Positions 25,353 to 36,011 of a DNA stretch of 64,000 bases are shown piece after piece. Below the pieces are notes generated by a model. The model ran no database searches. It worked only from the letters and a program-made list of their open reading frames with translations, and was not told the DNA's origin. The DNA is from Pythium myriotylum (Eukaryota; Oomycota; Peronosporomycetes; Pythiales; Pythiaceae), in the NCBI GenBank assembly GCA_023091665.1, contig JALJCQ010000013.1, positions 3,286,001 through 3,350,000 of the forward strand. The letters run 5' to 3'. Made by a program: the position numbers and the translations under genes. Numbering within the stretch: the first letter of the stretch is position 1; every line of letters starts with the position of its first letter.

Positions 25353-28300
25353 TCATCTACCACGAGTGGAGTCACCCATGATATCGTTCGTGATCGGATG
25401 GTTCGCTTGACGCGGGTCTTGTTTGCCCGTGGTGGTTAATCGATTCAGACGCACCCCACTGGGCACGAGAGACTCTATGTCGCTCGTCGCACGCTGATGA
25501 ATCATCACAAGAGGTTCGCGTTCAGGCTCAGGCTCGACAGGCCGACGCGATCGGCTTAAAGCCGCTGCGGCATAACGCTGTAGCGTTGTGGCAACCTCAT
25601 CCAACACGCTCAAAGCCGTTGCTGGAAGCCGGAACTCCCACCCTTTCGAAGAGACCAGGTCACCAAGTGTGTGGAACAGCGAACTCCCGGACTGGAGGGT
25701 TTTCATCGAGCCGACCAAAACTAATTTTTGCTTCGCACGAGTCAGAGCCACGTTGATACGACGCCAGTCAGTGAGTAGCTCACCCACGATGTGTTCTGCG
25801 TTGCAACGCACGAAAGACACCAGTACGATATCTTTGTCCTTTCCTTGGTACTTATCAATCGTGCTGACTTCCACACTCTGTGTGGCTACATGGCCCATAA
25901 GCATGCGAATTTGTTGGATAATCTGGGAGACTTGAGCTCTGAACGGAGAGATCACAGCAATTTCATCTGGCTGGATGCCTGCTGCAACGAGAACTTGAAC
26001 GAGGACAGCGATGACCCTTGCTTCCACGATATTCTCGAGCTTCCTCCCACGTCCTGTTGCACCACGACCAGACGTCTCGGACACACCTGGAACTCCATCA
26101 GTGTTTAGAAACTGAACGCCGTGGCAACTACTGAGTACCTGAACTGGCCAGGATCCCTGAACCTTGGACGCAGGGTAGGTTGCCGGAAGATGGAGTTGAA
26201 GCATATTGGAGGAAACAATGCTTGAGCCGCATTTCAACTTGTCAGCGTACACCAATCGATTGGCCACAAGCATTACGTCGCGATTCATTCGGTACTGGTA
26301 GCTCAGCTGTTGGGTAGCTGCGGGATGGGCTTCTGATAGCCGTCGGAAGAGGCTCACGTCCATGCCTTCTTTCTTGGCTTGAGTGTTGGCTACGAGCGGG
26401 GGTAGCTGGTAGTGATCCCCCACGAGCACAAAAGTGTCTGCACAACGTAATGGACCAAGTACCACAGGTTCGGTCGTCTGTGTAGCTTCGTCCACGATGC
26501 AAAAGTCGAATCTTCTCTTGGAAAAAAGAACGTGGTTGTTTACTCCAAGACAAGTACTTCCGACGACCACAGCATTGCTTATGCGAGCCTCCACAGCTTG
26601 AGCCGACATCCCACCACCGTCACCATCACCGACAGACTGTTCGAGAGTATACTGGGCTAGCTGGGGGTGGATTTGTTTAGAATTGCCTACACGTATCATC
26701 GGAATGTCGCTGTTGACGAGCTTGAGTAGAAGGTTGTCCACAGCAGAATGCGTGTAGCTCGTGATGAGAACTGAGAAACCGAGAAATGCTAGCACTTTGA
26801 CTGTGAATGCAATAGTGGAAGTCTTTCCGGTACCTGGCATGCCAAGGATGAGTGCATAATCGAGGGCGTTCAGAACCTTCATGACGGCTCGCTGCTGATC
26901 AATGTTGAGACGGGAAAAGTCCTCTTCAAGTCGGCGGGCACGTTCATCGTTGTTGCTGGTTTGTTGAGGCGAGCGACGCTGATGTAGAAGATCTGTAAAC
27001 CTCGAGGATCTAAAGCGCGGTTTGAGAAGGTGCACAATCAGCTTGCGTCTTCTCGTGTCTCCAACATGTTCATTTGGCTGAGATGGCGCAATTTGAGATA
27101 CGGTGTTAGACAGCAAATCCGCTCGCAGATGGGGGTTGGTTCCGTCTGTGATTTCTTCTGGCGGTGCACCAGAGAAAAGTTTCACCAGGTTTTCTTTCGC
27201 CCGACTGAGACCACTCGCAATTGCATCTTTGTCGACGCGCCAAGTATAATCGGAACCAACGATTGATCGACCTGATATAACTACATCGGGAATCACTTGG
27301 AAGGTTTCTACAACGATCGATTCGCTCGTCAGTGCAGCAAGTCGACCTCGGGCAACGTGTACCAACAGCTTCTTTTCATCAAATGATTCCACTGAAACGA
27401 TTACACGGTCATCGACTCGGAAACGACTTTCCAGAAAAGAAACTTCTGCGAGGTCACTTGCTGATCTTCCGTCTCGTTGAAACCGAATTAATATCATACT
27501 CGCTGACCCTGAAGCACCTCGAGGTGCTGGATCTTCGCTGACTAATCGAAGTCGAGCAACGCACACACAATCTGGATCTCGCTCTCGTTTTGTCCCCGGT
27601 TGTAGCCAGAGAGCCCGTAAATGCTTGTCTGCATTCTGATGCTCGAGATCAATCAGTCGATTCCACTTCCGAAAATACGAAAGATCAGCTTCATTAAGAT
27701 GTCCAACTTTGCGATGAAATAGATCGTCGAGTGCGCTCGACTCGCTTGTTCCGTTTTCGACAGCTGCATGATGGAGCAAACATTCATCAATCTGAAAACA
27801 CCTCTCACAGTCTCGTCTTCGCTGAAGTATTGGAGGTAGCACTTGTTGCTGCTGTGACGAAGTTGCACTACCCATAGCCTTGACACGGCCCATCGCAGCC
27901 GCAAACTTGTTCCTAGCGATTATAAGCCCTCGTGTATGCGAAGCCATTGCTCCGATACGATTCGTCTCAATGCCTGGGACGTACATGAGCAATCCATCTT
28001 GACAACGCTGCTGGTACCGCTCATTAAGCATCAGCGTGTAAAGGATGACCTGGCCTTGATGCTCTACGCCTCCATATGCCTTACTACCCGTCTTGAGCTC
28101 CAATGGTAAGACAACCTCGCCGGCAGCAGTTGAAAATCTGCCTCTTACGGATGCATCCGTAGCTCCCTTCAAACCCCATTTAATAGACCAAATCATTTCC
28201 TCGACTGCCAAGACTCGTCTTAAAAAGACCCTCGTTGGTTGAGCTGAAGTAGGTGGCTCGTTTAGTTGTACCCCACGAACTCGGGAGTCCTCCAGCCATT

Positions 28301-30152
28301 TGTGGTAGTCTTGCATAACTTTGCCGAGCTCGAGCATAGCCGTCTCTTCACTCAAATTACTCTCTATCAGTTGTAAGATACTTCATAGAATCAAGTGTTA
28401 GTGAGTACCAAGAAATCCGGAAGTGCATCCAACATACTTTGCCGCGACTATTCGACGAGCTTCGATTAGCATGTGATCGACCTTGCTCTGACCAGATACA
28501 AGACATCGCTGAAACAGCTCATGTTTCAAGGTTCCCAATAGTGCTTTCTGATTTGTAGGTCGCGACACATTCAACGTTTCCCGAAGAACAGCGCGTCGGA
28601 GACAGCCAAAGCTCGTCGTAACACTAGTCGGAGACACCTGCATAACAACATCAATAAATGAGTTGCGAGTACCGGGCGAAATAGAGCGAGCGTCACTAAC
28701 CAAAATGTCTGGATGAACGATTATGAGGTGACGATCATTATCGACAACCACCCGATTCGGCATCTGTGTCGCAGTGTGGAATGAACTAGCTTCAGAACCA
28801 ACTTGCGAAAAAAATCCGTCCCTATCCTGCTCGGATAAAATGAGATGGACCGTGTCTCCGGCATCCACAATCGTGTCATACCAATCTTCAGCAAGTTCTA
28901 ACTCAACGTGATTCTCCTGTTCATCCAGTAGACGCATGAAAATTCGACGATGATAATGGTCCCTGTCAACTTCCAAAACGAGAAGCCGCTTGAAGCCACC
29001 TTCAACTGCAATCTGTGAGGTTTTCTCCTCGGGGCAGCTCGTCGATAATCCTTCCTCGAAACAGAGGCGCTTCCCAACAGTTGGTGATGCAGAGACTGAG
29101 CCATTGCTCATGTTGGTATTGACGCAACCTTCTACCACCGGATTCGCTTTGGTAGATGGAGAAACAAGAGGTTTAGTCGAGGATACAACATCAGCATTAT
29201 GGTATCCGGAATGAGGAGCAGGAGGCAGAACCTGGTGGGCGGTGTGCTTGGACTGTGTAGTCTGCGAGAATCCTCTGTTCTGTCGGTTGGCAATCTGTTG
29301 GCTTGCCTCAAACTCGAGCTGGTCCAGCAACTCCCATGATTCTTCAGTGAAATCAGGCGATTCGAACTCAAGCTTCTGTTGCACCTGGGCAGGTGGAGTG
29401 ACCTTGATCTCGGACGACTTTGGAGGCTTGACAGTGTGCCGTGGAGGCGTCACAAACGTCGATGGAACTGGCGCGGTTGAGGCTGTCATGGTTTGAATCT
29501 CGATAGGTTGCCGAATGAGGTCCAGAGTCGGCTCCGAGGTCTCGCGTGACAGCCGTTCATCAAGCTGATCCAGCAGCGCCAGCTCGTCTTGCGACTCGCC
29601 AGACCGCGAGGACAATCGCGAGACTGACTGCTGCGAGGACAAGCTTGTGTTGCTCGAAGACTGGCGACTCTTGCTCTTCCCGGCGGCTTCTGGACTGAAG
29701 AGGATATGCCGCGACACGCAACTACCTTCCGCGATGGGGGCATTGATCTCAAGCCCAGCGACCGGCACTAACCGCGTGAGCGACGAGCGCTTGCTCTGGT
29801 TCTCTCCGCTCATCTTCCTCTTCTGATTGTACTCATCATCACTATCTGTGGCTTGCTCTCTCGCATGGGTCGGCGTGAGTCCGAGCAGCGGCGACTCGAC
29901 GCTGGCGCGCGCGAGGCGGCCCACGAAGCCCTGCACTTCCTCCTGCTGGGCCAGTTTGCCCGTGCCAGAGACGCGGATCTGCTTCTCGGCGGGCGAGTCG
30001 CGCCACACGACGCGCGCGCCGTCGTCCTTGGCGTGGCGGCGCCGCGCGTTGCCGTTGCCGGGCGGCGGCGTCGTGGTCGTGCTCGTGGCGGCCGCGAGAT
30101 CGCGCCGCGCGCGCTTCCTTCGCGGCGTGCGCTCGGCCGCGTCCTTGTCCAT
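25353..30152 (-). CDS. DNA2: DNA replication ATP-dependent helicase/nuclease DNA2, two exons
   Basis: Two long frames are exons of one gene: 30152-28438 and 28380-25353, joined across a 57-nt intron (GTATGT donor, CACTAAC branch-like motif, AAG acceptor), giving 1580 residues. The first FeS cysteine (SFGCLRRAV) lies in exon 1; the nuclease ELKTG motif and the CERC/DEC cluster (CxxCx5C) are in exon 2. The SF1 helicase domain has GMPGTGKTST (Walker A), DFCIVDEATQ (Walker B), GDHYQLPPL, QYRMNRDVM, STIDKYQGKD and VALTRAKQKLVLVGS. DNA2 trims long Okazaki flaps and resects double-strand breaks. The N-terminal 400 residues are Ser/Arg-rich and poorly conserved, as usual. The first frame extends to 30266 only through a TTG, so ATG 30152 is used. 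Confidence 0.9.
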
Positions 30153-30505
30153 CGCGTCGGCGCGTCTCCGGCGGCGTCGCGGTCGTCGGTCGCGCGCAAA
30201 TGCTCGCGACGCACGCGCACGTTTCCCTTTCTCGCCGTGCTTTTCGAAGGATGCAACACGCGCCAAAAAGGCCCCGGAGACGAGTACAGTAAGACCTGTA
30301 TTGATAGGTTTTTATTGCCTGTGTACGTTCACTCAGTAGTGGAGGAGGACGGACGGAGTACCCTTTGATATCAGATATGGGTTAGGTGTTAAGCCTGTGT
30401 TCGATGCTAACGAAAACTCATTAGTGGAGGGAAGGGATAGAGAACCCTCCGATATAAGATATGGGTACATGTGGACGTCAGTTTATCATCGTATGGGGTC
30501 AGTAA
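30153..30505. other. Intergenic region with an imperfect direct repeat
   Basis: About 350 bases between the DNA2 start and the Rab-GAP stop, both on the minus strand, so it holds the DNA2 promoter. It contains two copies of a 45-base element (separate entry). Confidence 0.4.
30337..30466. repeat. Imperfect direct repeat, two about 45-bp copies containing GATATCAGATAT
   Basis: Copy 1 (30337-30382) and copy 2 (30422-30466) both begin TAGTGGAGG, contain ACCCT or AACCCT, and end in GATATCAGATATGGGT or GATATAAGATATGGGT. The spacing is 85 bases. It lies upstream of DNA2. Confidence 0.7.
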
Positions 30506-33500
30506 TTATTCCGACTCCAAGCGACTTCGCCGTTCCTGAAGCTCCTGTTCATGCGATCGCCGAGACTGCTCGTACTCGACTGCGCACTGCTCGCGGAGAG
30601 ACAAAATATCATTTTCGAGGAGCAAGTGCTCGTCCAGTGCGATCTCCATAAGTAGTGCCGTGTCGTGGAGCCGCTGGTCTCGTTCTTTGAGGAGGCGAAA
30701 GAGCTGCATGTAGTCCTTCGTGTCGCTGAGGATCTGGGGCTGAGCCATTCGCAGCAGAGCAATAACGAGCGAAAAAACGGCTCCAGAACCTTCGTAGATA
30801 AGCGCATCAAGCAGGCGAAAACTCGTTTCGCTTGGGAAGACGGCGCAGAACACAGGTAACAGCCAGCCTGTGACGAGTAGTAGACCCACCTGCGGTGGGT
30901 TGTGCAGTGCGACTTGGATGTGCCGAGTCAGCTTGGGTAGTCTCCTTTGCAGGAGTTTCTCCAACACAAGTCCGTCAATGTGAAGACCCTCCATACCTTT
31001 ACTATAGTTTTTCGGGAAGTAGTCCTCGCAGAGTGCTGCAAGCAACCAGAAAACATCCTCTTCGACGCGGTCTGTACTCTTTGGACAAGCTTGGTCATGG
31101 AAGAGACACAAGAGCCGTCCAGCGATGAAACTCATGGACTGACAGTACCCGATATGTTCGTTGTGGACTGCGTACGTAAGTAACACGCGTTCCATCGCTG
31201 CCTGGCCTTCGGAAGAATTGATCCAAGATCGGCTCCCCGCAAAAGTTCTTTGCAGATCGACTTGGACTTGTCTCCGAGTCATATCAAACGGTGTTCGCTG
31301 TGAACGAGGTTCGGCACTTGAGTGTGACTCGTCTGTTCTGATTTTGAGATCCATCGCACGTTTAAGCACTTGCTGATAATAACCGGCACCAGCTTGCCGG
31401 CGTTTCCGACTTGCTCCACTCATGCTCATGTACAAGGTGGGGCGAGCGTCTGAAGGTACTCCATCCCACACCAAGCGTCGAAGACGAGTTGAATGGCGCT
31501 CTGCTGAGGGCTCGTACAGCGTTGCATCATCGCGGGTGCGCAATAGATCCGTAAGCAAGTTATGAGGGGATCGCCGATTGTGTTTTTCGCAGTGGAACCG
31601 CAGCCAAAGTCGATTTTGTTGGATACCAACGCGAAGTTGATGCTCGCGGAAGTACTCATAGCTCTTTTGACCGCCGGGATCTCGGGACGGAAAGATACGG
31701 AAGCCAAGACTGTCATATTTTCGGTGATCCTGGATCATCGGCGGTGCCAGCGAACCGCTTGTTGGGCTTTGAATCGGGCTAGTGCAAACATCACTGAGTG
31801 GAGAACTGGACACAGACGATTGTGCAGTCCGTGTACTGGTGTTTGACACCGGTGGGGAGGATGAGTCTTCAGCATCGTCAAGCAACTCTTCAGCTGAAGA
31901 GCACATTAAACCTGGCTTTGTTGGGTGGGGAAGCGCGGTAATGCCGTCGGCGAGGAACAGCGATCGAATGAGTATCTCGCCATGCGTATCGTCACAAACA
32001 GTAGTGTCATCCGCTGGTCCATGACAAAGTGAGAGCCACTGCAACTTTGCAGGAAAGCCACGAATAAGCTCGACTAGGGGCACGCTCGCAACACCAACGA
32101 CTGTTGAGTGAGTAGATGGTGACTCATGATGTACCTCGATGATTACATCCGAGTTAAGAGCCTCTGGAACACGAAGATGTGTAGATAATCCGAAGTGGGG
32201 GTGACGAAAGGCTTGCAGGGTGCCCGACAGCAACAACTCTTGCTGTATCGACGCATAATCTGTTCGTAAACGATAGAGGTAACGCTTCAATGGGCTCGCA
32301 TCTGGCTGGGTATCCTGATCCGACTTGAAAAGTGATAGAGAGGATCTCCGACGACGAGTACCTTCTGGAGCGGACTCACTTTCGTGGCAGAGCTGAAGAG
32401 AAACGACGGCAAAAAAACGCCCTTGCTCCGCAGCTTCTTGTCTCGAACGATTTTCTTGCGAGGCGCAGTGTAGTAGACGACGAGCTTCCAGAAGTTCAAA
32501 GTGTAGTGTCCCAATGAAAGCTACATCGGACAATTTTTGAGATGTGGTCGATGCGGAAAAGCCAAAGAAAGAGTTCCGCTTCGGCTTTGCCTCAATGGAT
32601 TTTGGTCCATTGGTCTTGAATTCTCCGCTTAGGCTGGGTATTGAATACTCACTGTACCCATTGCGGTTAACAGAACGCATTCGAACGAGGTATTCGCAGT
32701 CACATTCGAGACCAGTCAGCCAGAATTCACGAGAATCAGGCTGAATGAAGACATCAAGTGTTTCCCAGTCTAAGAGATACGAGGATGCAGATAGAGCAGC
32801 AGCACTCGCTGTCTCAGACGGCATAATCATCAAGACTGATAACACAGCACTCGCCCTTCGGAGACCTGTAGGCTTTTTGCAATACTCGAGCTCAAACCAC
32901 TTTGGGGATAGCTCTTCAGCGAGTCTCTGATTGTCTGTGGATGGCTCGAATTTCCACGAGACACCCATTGAGCACGTGTCAACACCAATACACGTGACTG
33001 CTGTAGGCACGTCTGGGACCTGCGATACTTCCTCGAGAAATGCTTGCACATCCGGTTGTTTGGCGAGATCTAAAGGTGAGTTTCCATCACTGTTCGTGCC
33101 AACAATGTTTAGGTCGCGACGTGATGGTGCTTCGTACACCAGCCACTGACACACATCCAAATGCCCACCCATGGCAGCGTAATGGAGCACTGAATACCCA
33201 TTCAAGTCGAGGGAAGCTATAGATGGCCCACAAGCAACGTTGTCTTGTAAAAGCCACTTGAGAATGTGCAGTCGGCCATTGTAAGCCGCGTAGTGAAGCA
33301 TATTCCGCCCGCTAAACGACGTAATCGACATGGAAATAGATGTCTCTGCGCGAGACGCGAGGTCTCCACACCACCGCACAACATCGAGACATCCATGGAT
33401 CGCTGCGAGGTGGACGACGTGGGTGCCGTTAATATCCACGAGCGTAATACCTAGCGGGTCGTACTCGTGAAGTGTCTTCAGAACCTCGAGCGCTCGCTCA

Positions 33501-34165
33501 CGCATTCCAGAGGAAACAACCTCGTGAAAAGGTGTGCGTCCCATGACGCATTGTTGCCTTGGACTCGCCCCATTATAGAGCAGACACCTGATTACCTGAA
33601 GGTTGGCAAACTTGCATGCCTGGTGAAGCAGCGTCTTGCCTTGCGTCGAGTCTTTGAAGCCATTCACGTCCACGACGCTTTGAGTCATCGAGTCGGTTCT
33701 TGCGTCCTGTCGTATCCGCTGTGCATCTTCCTCATTTGCGCAGAGCTCGATGTGAAGTCTCGCCATGACGTCGAAGAACGAGTCATTCGCGATCGCCTCA
33801 AAAAGAGCGACCGCCGACACTGCCGAGCCACGAGGTGTCGTCGGCTCGATAAATTGATCCCCAGTGAAGCCTTCGACTTCTTCTGTTTCATGCTGACAAC
33901 TTTGCTTGGATGTGAGTTCTTCCTGCTCGTCTCGCTTTTCTTCATCTTCAGCTCGTGTCTCATGGGTGGGAACTTCAACGACCATCGTCGGCGACGCCGC
34001 CGACAGCGCGTCGCCGTCTTTCGAGGCGCTGAGTTCGACCGCGACCTTCGGCTTGCGCTTGCGCGTACGTCGATTCCGCTGGGACGGCGACGCTGGCGCC
34101 GCATCGACGAGATTCGCGAGGCCGATCGACTTGCGTTTGGGCAATCCCGTGCTCAGTGAGGCCAT
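30506..34165 (-). CDS. ANK-FN3-TBC domain protein, putative Rab GTPase-activating protein
   Basis: A 1219-residue single-exon protein from ATG 34165 (the frame reaches 34180 through a GTG). Lys/Arg-rich N-terminus; ankyrin repeats at about 150-370 (KTLLHQACKFANLQVIRCLL, MGRTPFHEVVSSG, GYSVLHYAAMGGHLDVCQWL); a fibronectin-III-like region at about 400-520 (WKFEPSTDNQ to EYLVRMRSVNRNGYSEYS); a C2-like middle region (LHFELLEARRLL, VVGVASVPLVELIRG); and a TBC domain at about 900-1130. TBC hallmarks are VDLQRTF (Arg finger, IxxDxxR type) and HIGYCQSMSF (Gln finger, YxQ type), so catalytic activity is expected. The end is coiled-coil-like and Glu/Arg-rich. The Rab target is unknown. Confidence 0.85.
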   Translation of the reverse strand: MASLSTGLPKRKSIGLANLVDAAPASPSQRNRRTRKRKPKVAVELSASKDGDALSAASPTMVVEVPTHETRAEDEEKRDEQEELTSKQSCQHETEEVEGFTGDQFIEPTTPRGSAVSAVALFEAIANDSFFDVMARLHIELCANEEDAQRIRQDARTDSMTQSVVDVNGFKDSTQGKTLLHQACKFANLQVIRCLLYNGASPRQQCVMGRTPFHEVVSSGMRERALEVLKTLHEYDPLGITLVDINGTHVVHLAAIHGCLDVVRWCGDLASRAETSISMSITSFSGRNMLHYAAYNGRLHILKWLLQDNVACGPSIASLDLNGYSVLHYAAMGGHLDVCQWLVYEAPSRRDLNIVGTNSDGNSPLDLAKQPDVQAFLEEVSQVPDVPTAVTCIGVDTCSMGVSWKFEPSTDNQRLAEELSPKWFELEYCKKPTGLRRASAVLSVLMIMPSETASAAALSASSYLLDWETLDVFIQPDSREFWLTGLECDCEYLVRMRSVNRNGYSEYSIPSLSGEFKTNGPKSIEAKPKRNSFFGFSASTTSQKLSDVAFIGTLHFELLEARRLLHCASQENRSRQEAAEQGRFFAVVSLQLCHESESAPEGTRRRRSSLSLFKSDQDTQPDASPLKRYLYRLRTDYASIQQELLLSGTLQAFRHPHFGLSTHLRVPEALNSDVIIEVHHESPSTHSTVVGVASVPLVELIRGFPAKLQWLSLCHGPADDTTVCDDTHGEILIRSLFLADGITALPHPTKPGLMCSSAEELLDDAEDSSSPPVSNTSTRTAQSSVSSSPLSDVCTSPIQSPTSGSLAPPMIQDHRKYDSLGFRIFPSRDPGGQKSYEYFREHQLRVGIQQNRLWLRFHCEKHNRRSPHNLLTDLLRTRDDATLYEPSAERHSTRLRRLVWDGVPSDARPTLYMSMSGASRKRRQAGAGYYQQVLKRAMDLKIRTDESHSSAEPRSQRTPFDMTRRQVQVDLQRTFAGSRSWINSSEGQAAMERVLLTYAVHNEHIGYCQSMSFIAGRLLCLFHDQACPKSTDRVEEDVFWLLAALCEDYFPKNYSKGMEGLHIDGLVLEKLLQRRLPKLTRHIQVALHNPPQVGLLLVTGWLLPVFCAVFPSETSFRLLDALIYEGSGAVFSLVIALLRMAQPQILSDTKDYMQLFRLLKERDQRLHDTALLMEIALDEHLLLENDILSLREQCAVEYEQSRRSHEQELQERRSRLESE

Positions 34166-34688
34166 CTTTTCTCCACCCACAGACCACGCACGTCAGTACG
34201 CGACCCCGCTTTCGAAAGCTCAAGACCTCGCGCATGCGATCGTACCTTTCTTTCTGCCATCGCCGCGCCGAGAGCGTCGCTAGCCGCCGCGAAAGTGCTC
34301 GCCTCGCGCGGTGTCGTGGAGTTCAATGTGCTATGTTCGACGGTGATGACGCTTGGCCCAAAAAAAGGCGACCGGCGATGTTCAGCTTGAAAAGATGTCC
34401 ATATCGGTATACTACCGGTTTCAAAAACCGGTTTTGAACCGGTGTGCATAAAACCGGTTTCACATTGGTTACTGGAGAATCCGAGTTCTGATTGGTCGAA
34501 TCCACGGGCAGGGATGTCGTCAACGTCAACCTCCACGACGGAACCAGGGATCACGTTGAACGAGATCTTTGGGCCCCTTGGGGACTCGTAATCGCCAGTC
34601 GCAATCTCTCGCTCTGCGTGCCACGAGCGTCTCTTGTCTTCCTCGCCTGCTCCTCTCGACCGCCGCTGTCTGCACTTCTCAATTCGCC
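34166..34688. other. Divergent promoter region with ACCGGT cluster
   Basis: About 520 bases between the divergent Rab-GAP and reductase genes. It contains four ACCGGT palindromes and ATTGGT/ATTGG boxes at about 34465 and 34489. No gene. Confidence 0.45.
34414..34458. promoter_or_regulatory. Cluster of four ACCGGT palindromes
   Basis: ACCGGT occurs at 34414, 34427, 34438 and 34453, mostly inside AAACCGGTTT-type longer palindromes, in 45 bases of a divergent promoter. It looks like a multi-site transcription-factor binding element; the factor is unknown. Confidence 0.5.
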
Positions 34689-35753
34689 ATGAACCGCCGC
34701 CTTTTCTCGACGATCAAGCCGCGCACGCCCGTGATCAAGGCGACCATGCTGCCCAAGGACACGTTCCAGGGCAAGGTGGCGCTCGTCACAGGCGGCGGCA
34801 CCGGTCTCGGCAAGGGCATCGCGACCAAGATCTCGGATCTCGGCGCGACGGTCGCCATCATGAGCCGCAAGCGCGGCGTCGTGGACCTCGCGGCCCAGGA
34901 GATCGAGGAGATCACGGGCAACAAGGTCATCGCACTCCAGGGCGACGTGCGCGAGGCCGACCAGGTCAAGGCCGCGCTTGACGAGCTTGAGGCGAAGGCC
35001 GGCATCCCGACCATCGTCGTCAACAACGCGTGAGTGGTGTCGCGCGAATAGGGTGCGCTAGGTGAGCGTCGATTGCTAACGATTGTGTGATGCTTTCGCA
35101 GCGCTGGCAACTTTGTGTCGCCATTCGAGCGTCTGAACGCCAAGGGCTTCGGCACGATTGTCGACATTGTGCTCAAGGGCACTGCCAACGTCACGCTTGA
35201 CGCTGGCAAGCGCATGATCAACGCTGAAACGGGCGGCGTGTTCCTCAACATCACGACCACGTACGCCGAGACCGGTTCGGGCTGGGTCGTGCCCTCGGCC
35301 GCTGCCAAGGCTGGCGTCAGCGTATGTCGACGCCATGCTGATCGTTAGAACTGGACCTCTCGCTAACAGATTGCTGTGATCCTTCTGTAGGCCATGATCA
35401 AGTCGCTCGCAGTCGAGTGGGGCAAGTACGGTATCCGCTCGGTCGGCGTCGCGCCGGGCCCATTCAAGACCAAGGGCGCCTTCGACCGCCTCGACCCGGC
35501 CGGTGTCTTCGAGGAGAGAATGCGTTCGATTAACCCACTTGAGCGGCTCGGCGAGATCGAGGAGCTCGCGAACCTGGCCACGTACATGGTCAGCGACTAC
35601 GCGAGCTACCTCAACGGCTCGATCATCCGCTTCGACGGTGGCGAGACCGTGGCCAACAGCGGCGAGTTCAACTTCTTCCGCGAGATCGCGCCCGAGCAGT
35701 GGGACGAGCTCGAGGCCGCGATCCGCACGAGCAACGCCAAGGGCAAGCAGTAG
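34689..35753 (+). CDS. 2,4-dienoyl-CoA reductase-like SDR, mitochondrial type, three exons
   Basis: Exons 34689-35029, 35102-35321 and 35391-35753 join in frame into 307 residues; introns 72 and 69 nt, both with CTAAC before the acceptor. The Rossmann nucleotide site is VTGGGTGLGKG, and NNAAGNFV is completed exactly across intron 1. The 2,4-dienoyl-CoA reductase type is suggested by MLPKDTFQGKVAL and the motif APGPFKTKGAFDRL. The N-terminus (MNRRLFSTIKPRT) is basic and Ser/Thr-rich, fitting a mitochondrial presequence. The enzyme would reduce 2,4-dienoyl-CoA with NADPH in beta-oxidation of unsaturated fatty acids. A peroxisomal relative cannot be fully excluded, but no C-terminal SKL is present (ends KGKQ). 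Confidence 0.88.
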
Positions 35754-36011
35754 GTCTGTAATATCTGGGTAACGATCATGATCACGTGTTCCACTTGAAC
35801 TCGCTCTGGGATGAGTCCAAGCCATCAGCAAATCTTATATGCTTTGAAAATGTAAACTCTTGATTCAGCTAACGTCTCGGTTCCGTGATCTGAGAACAAA
35901 TAAATTACGCAAAATTGATCCATGCAATCCTGGAATCAACTTGTCCGGTATTTGTGACCTGAACCGACGCGGTATTGCTCGAGGGCGTTGAGACCTTGCA
36001 CAGGAGCCGCC

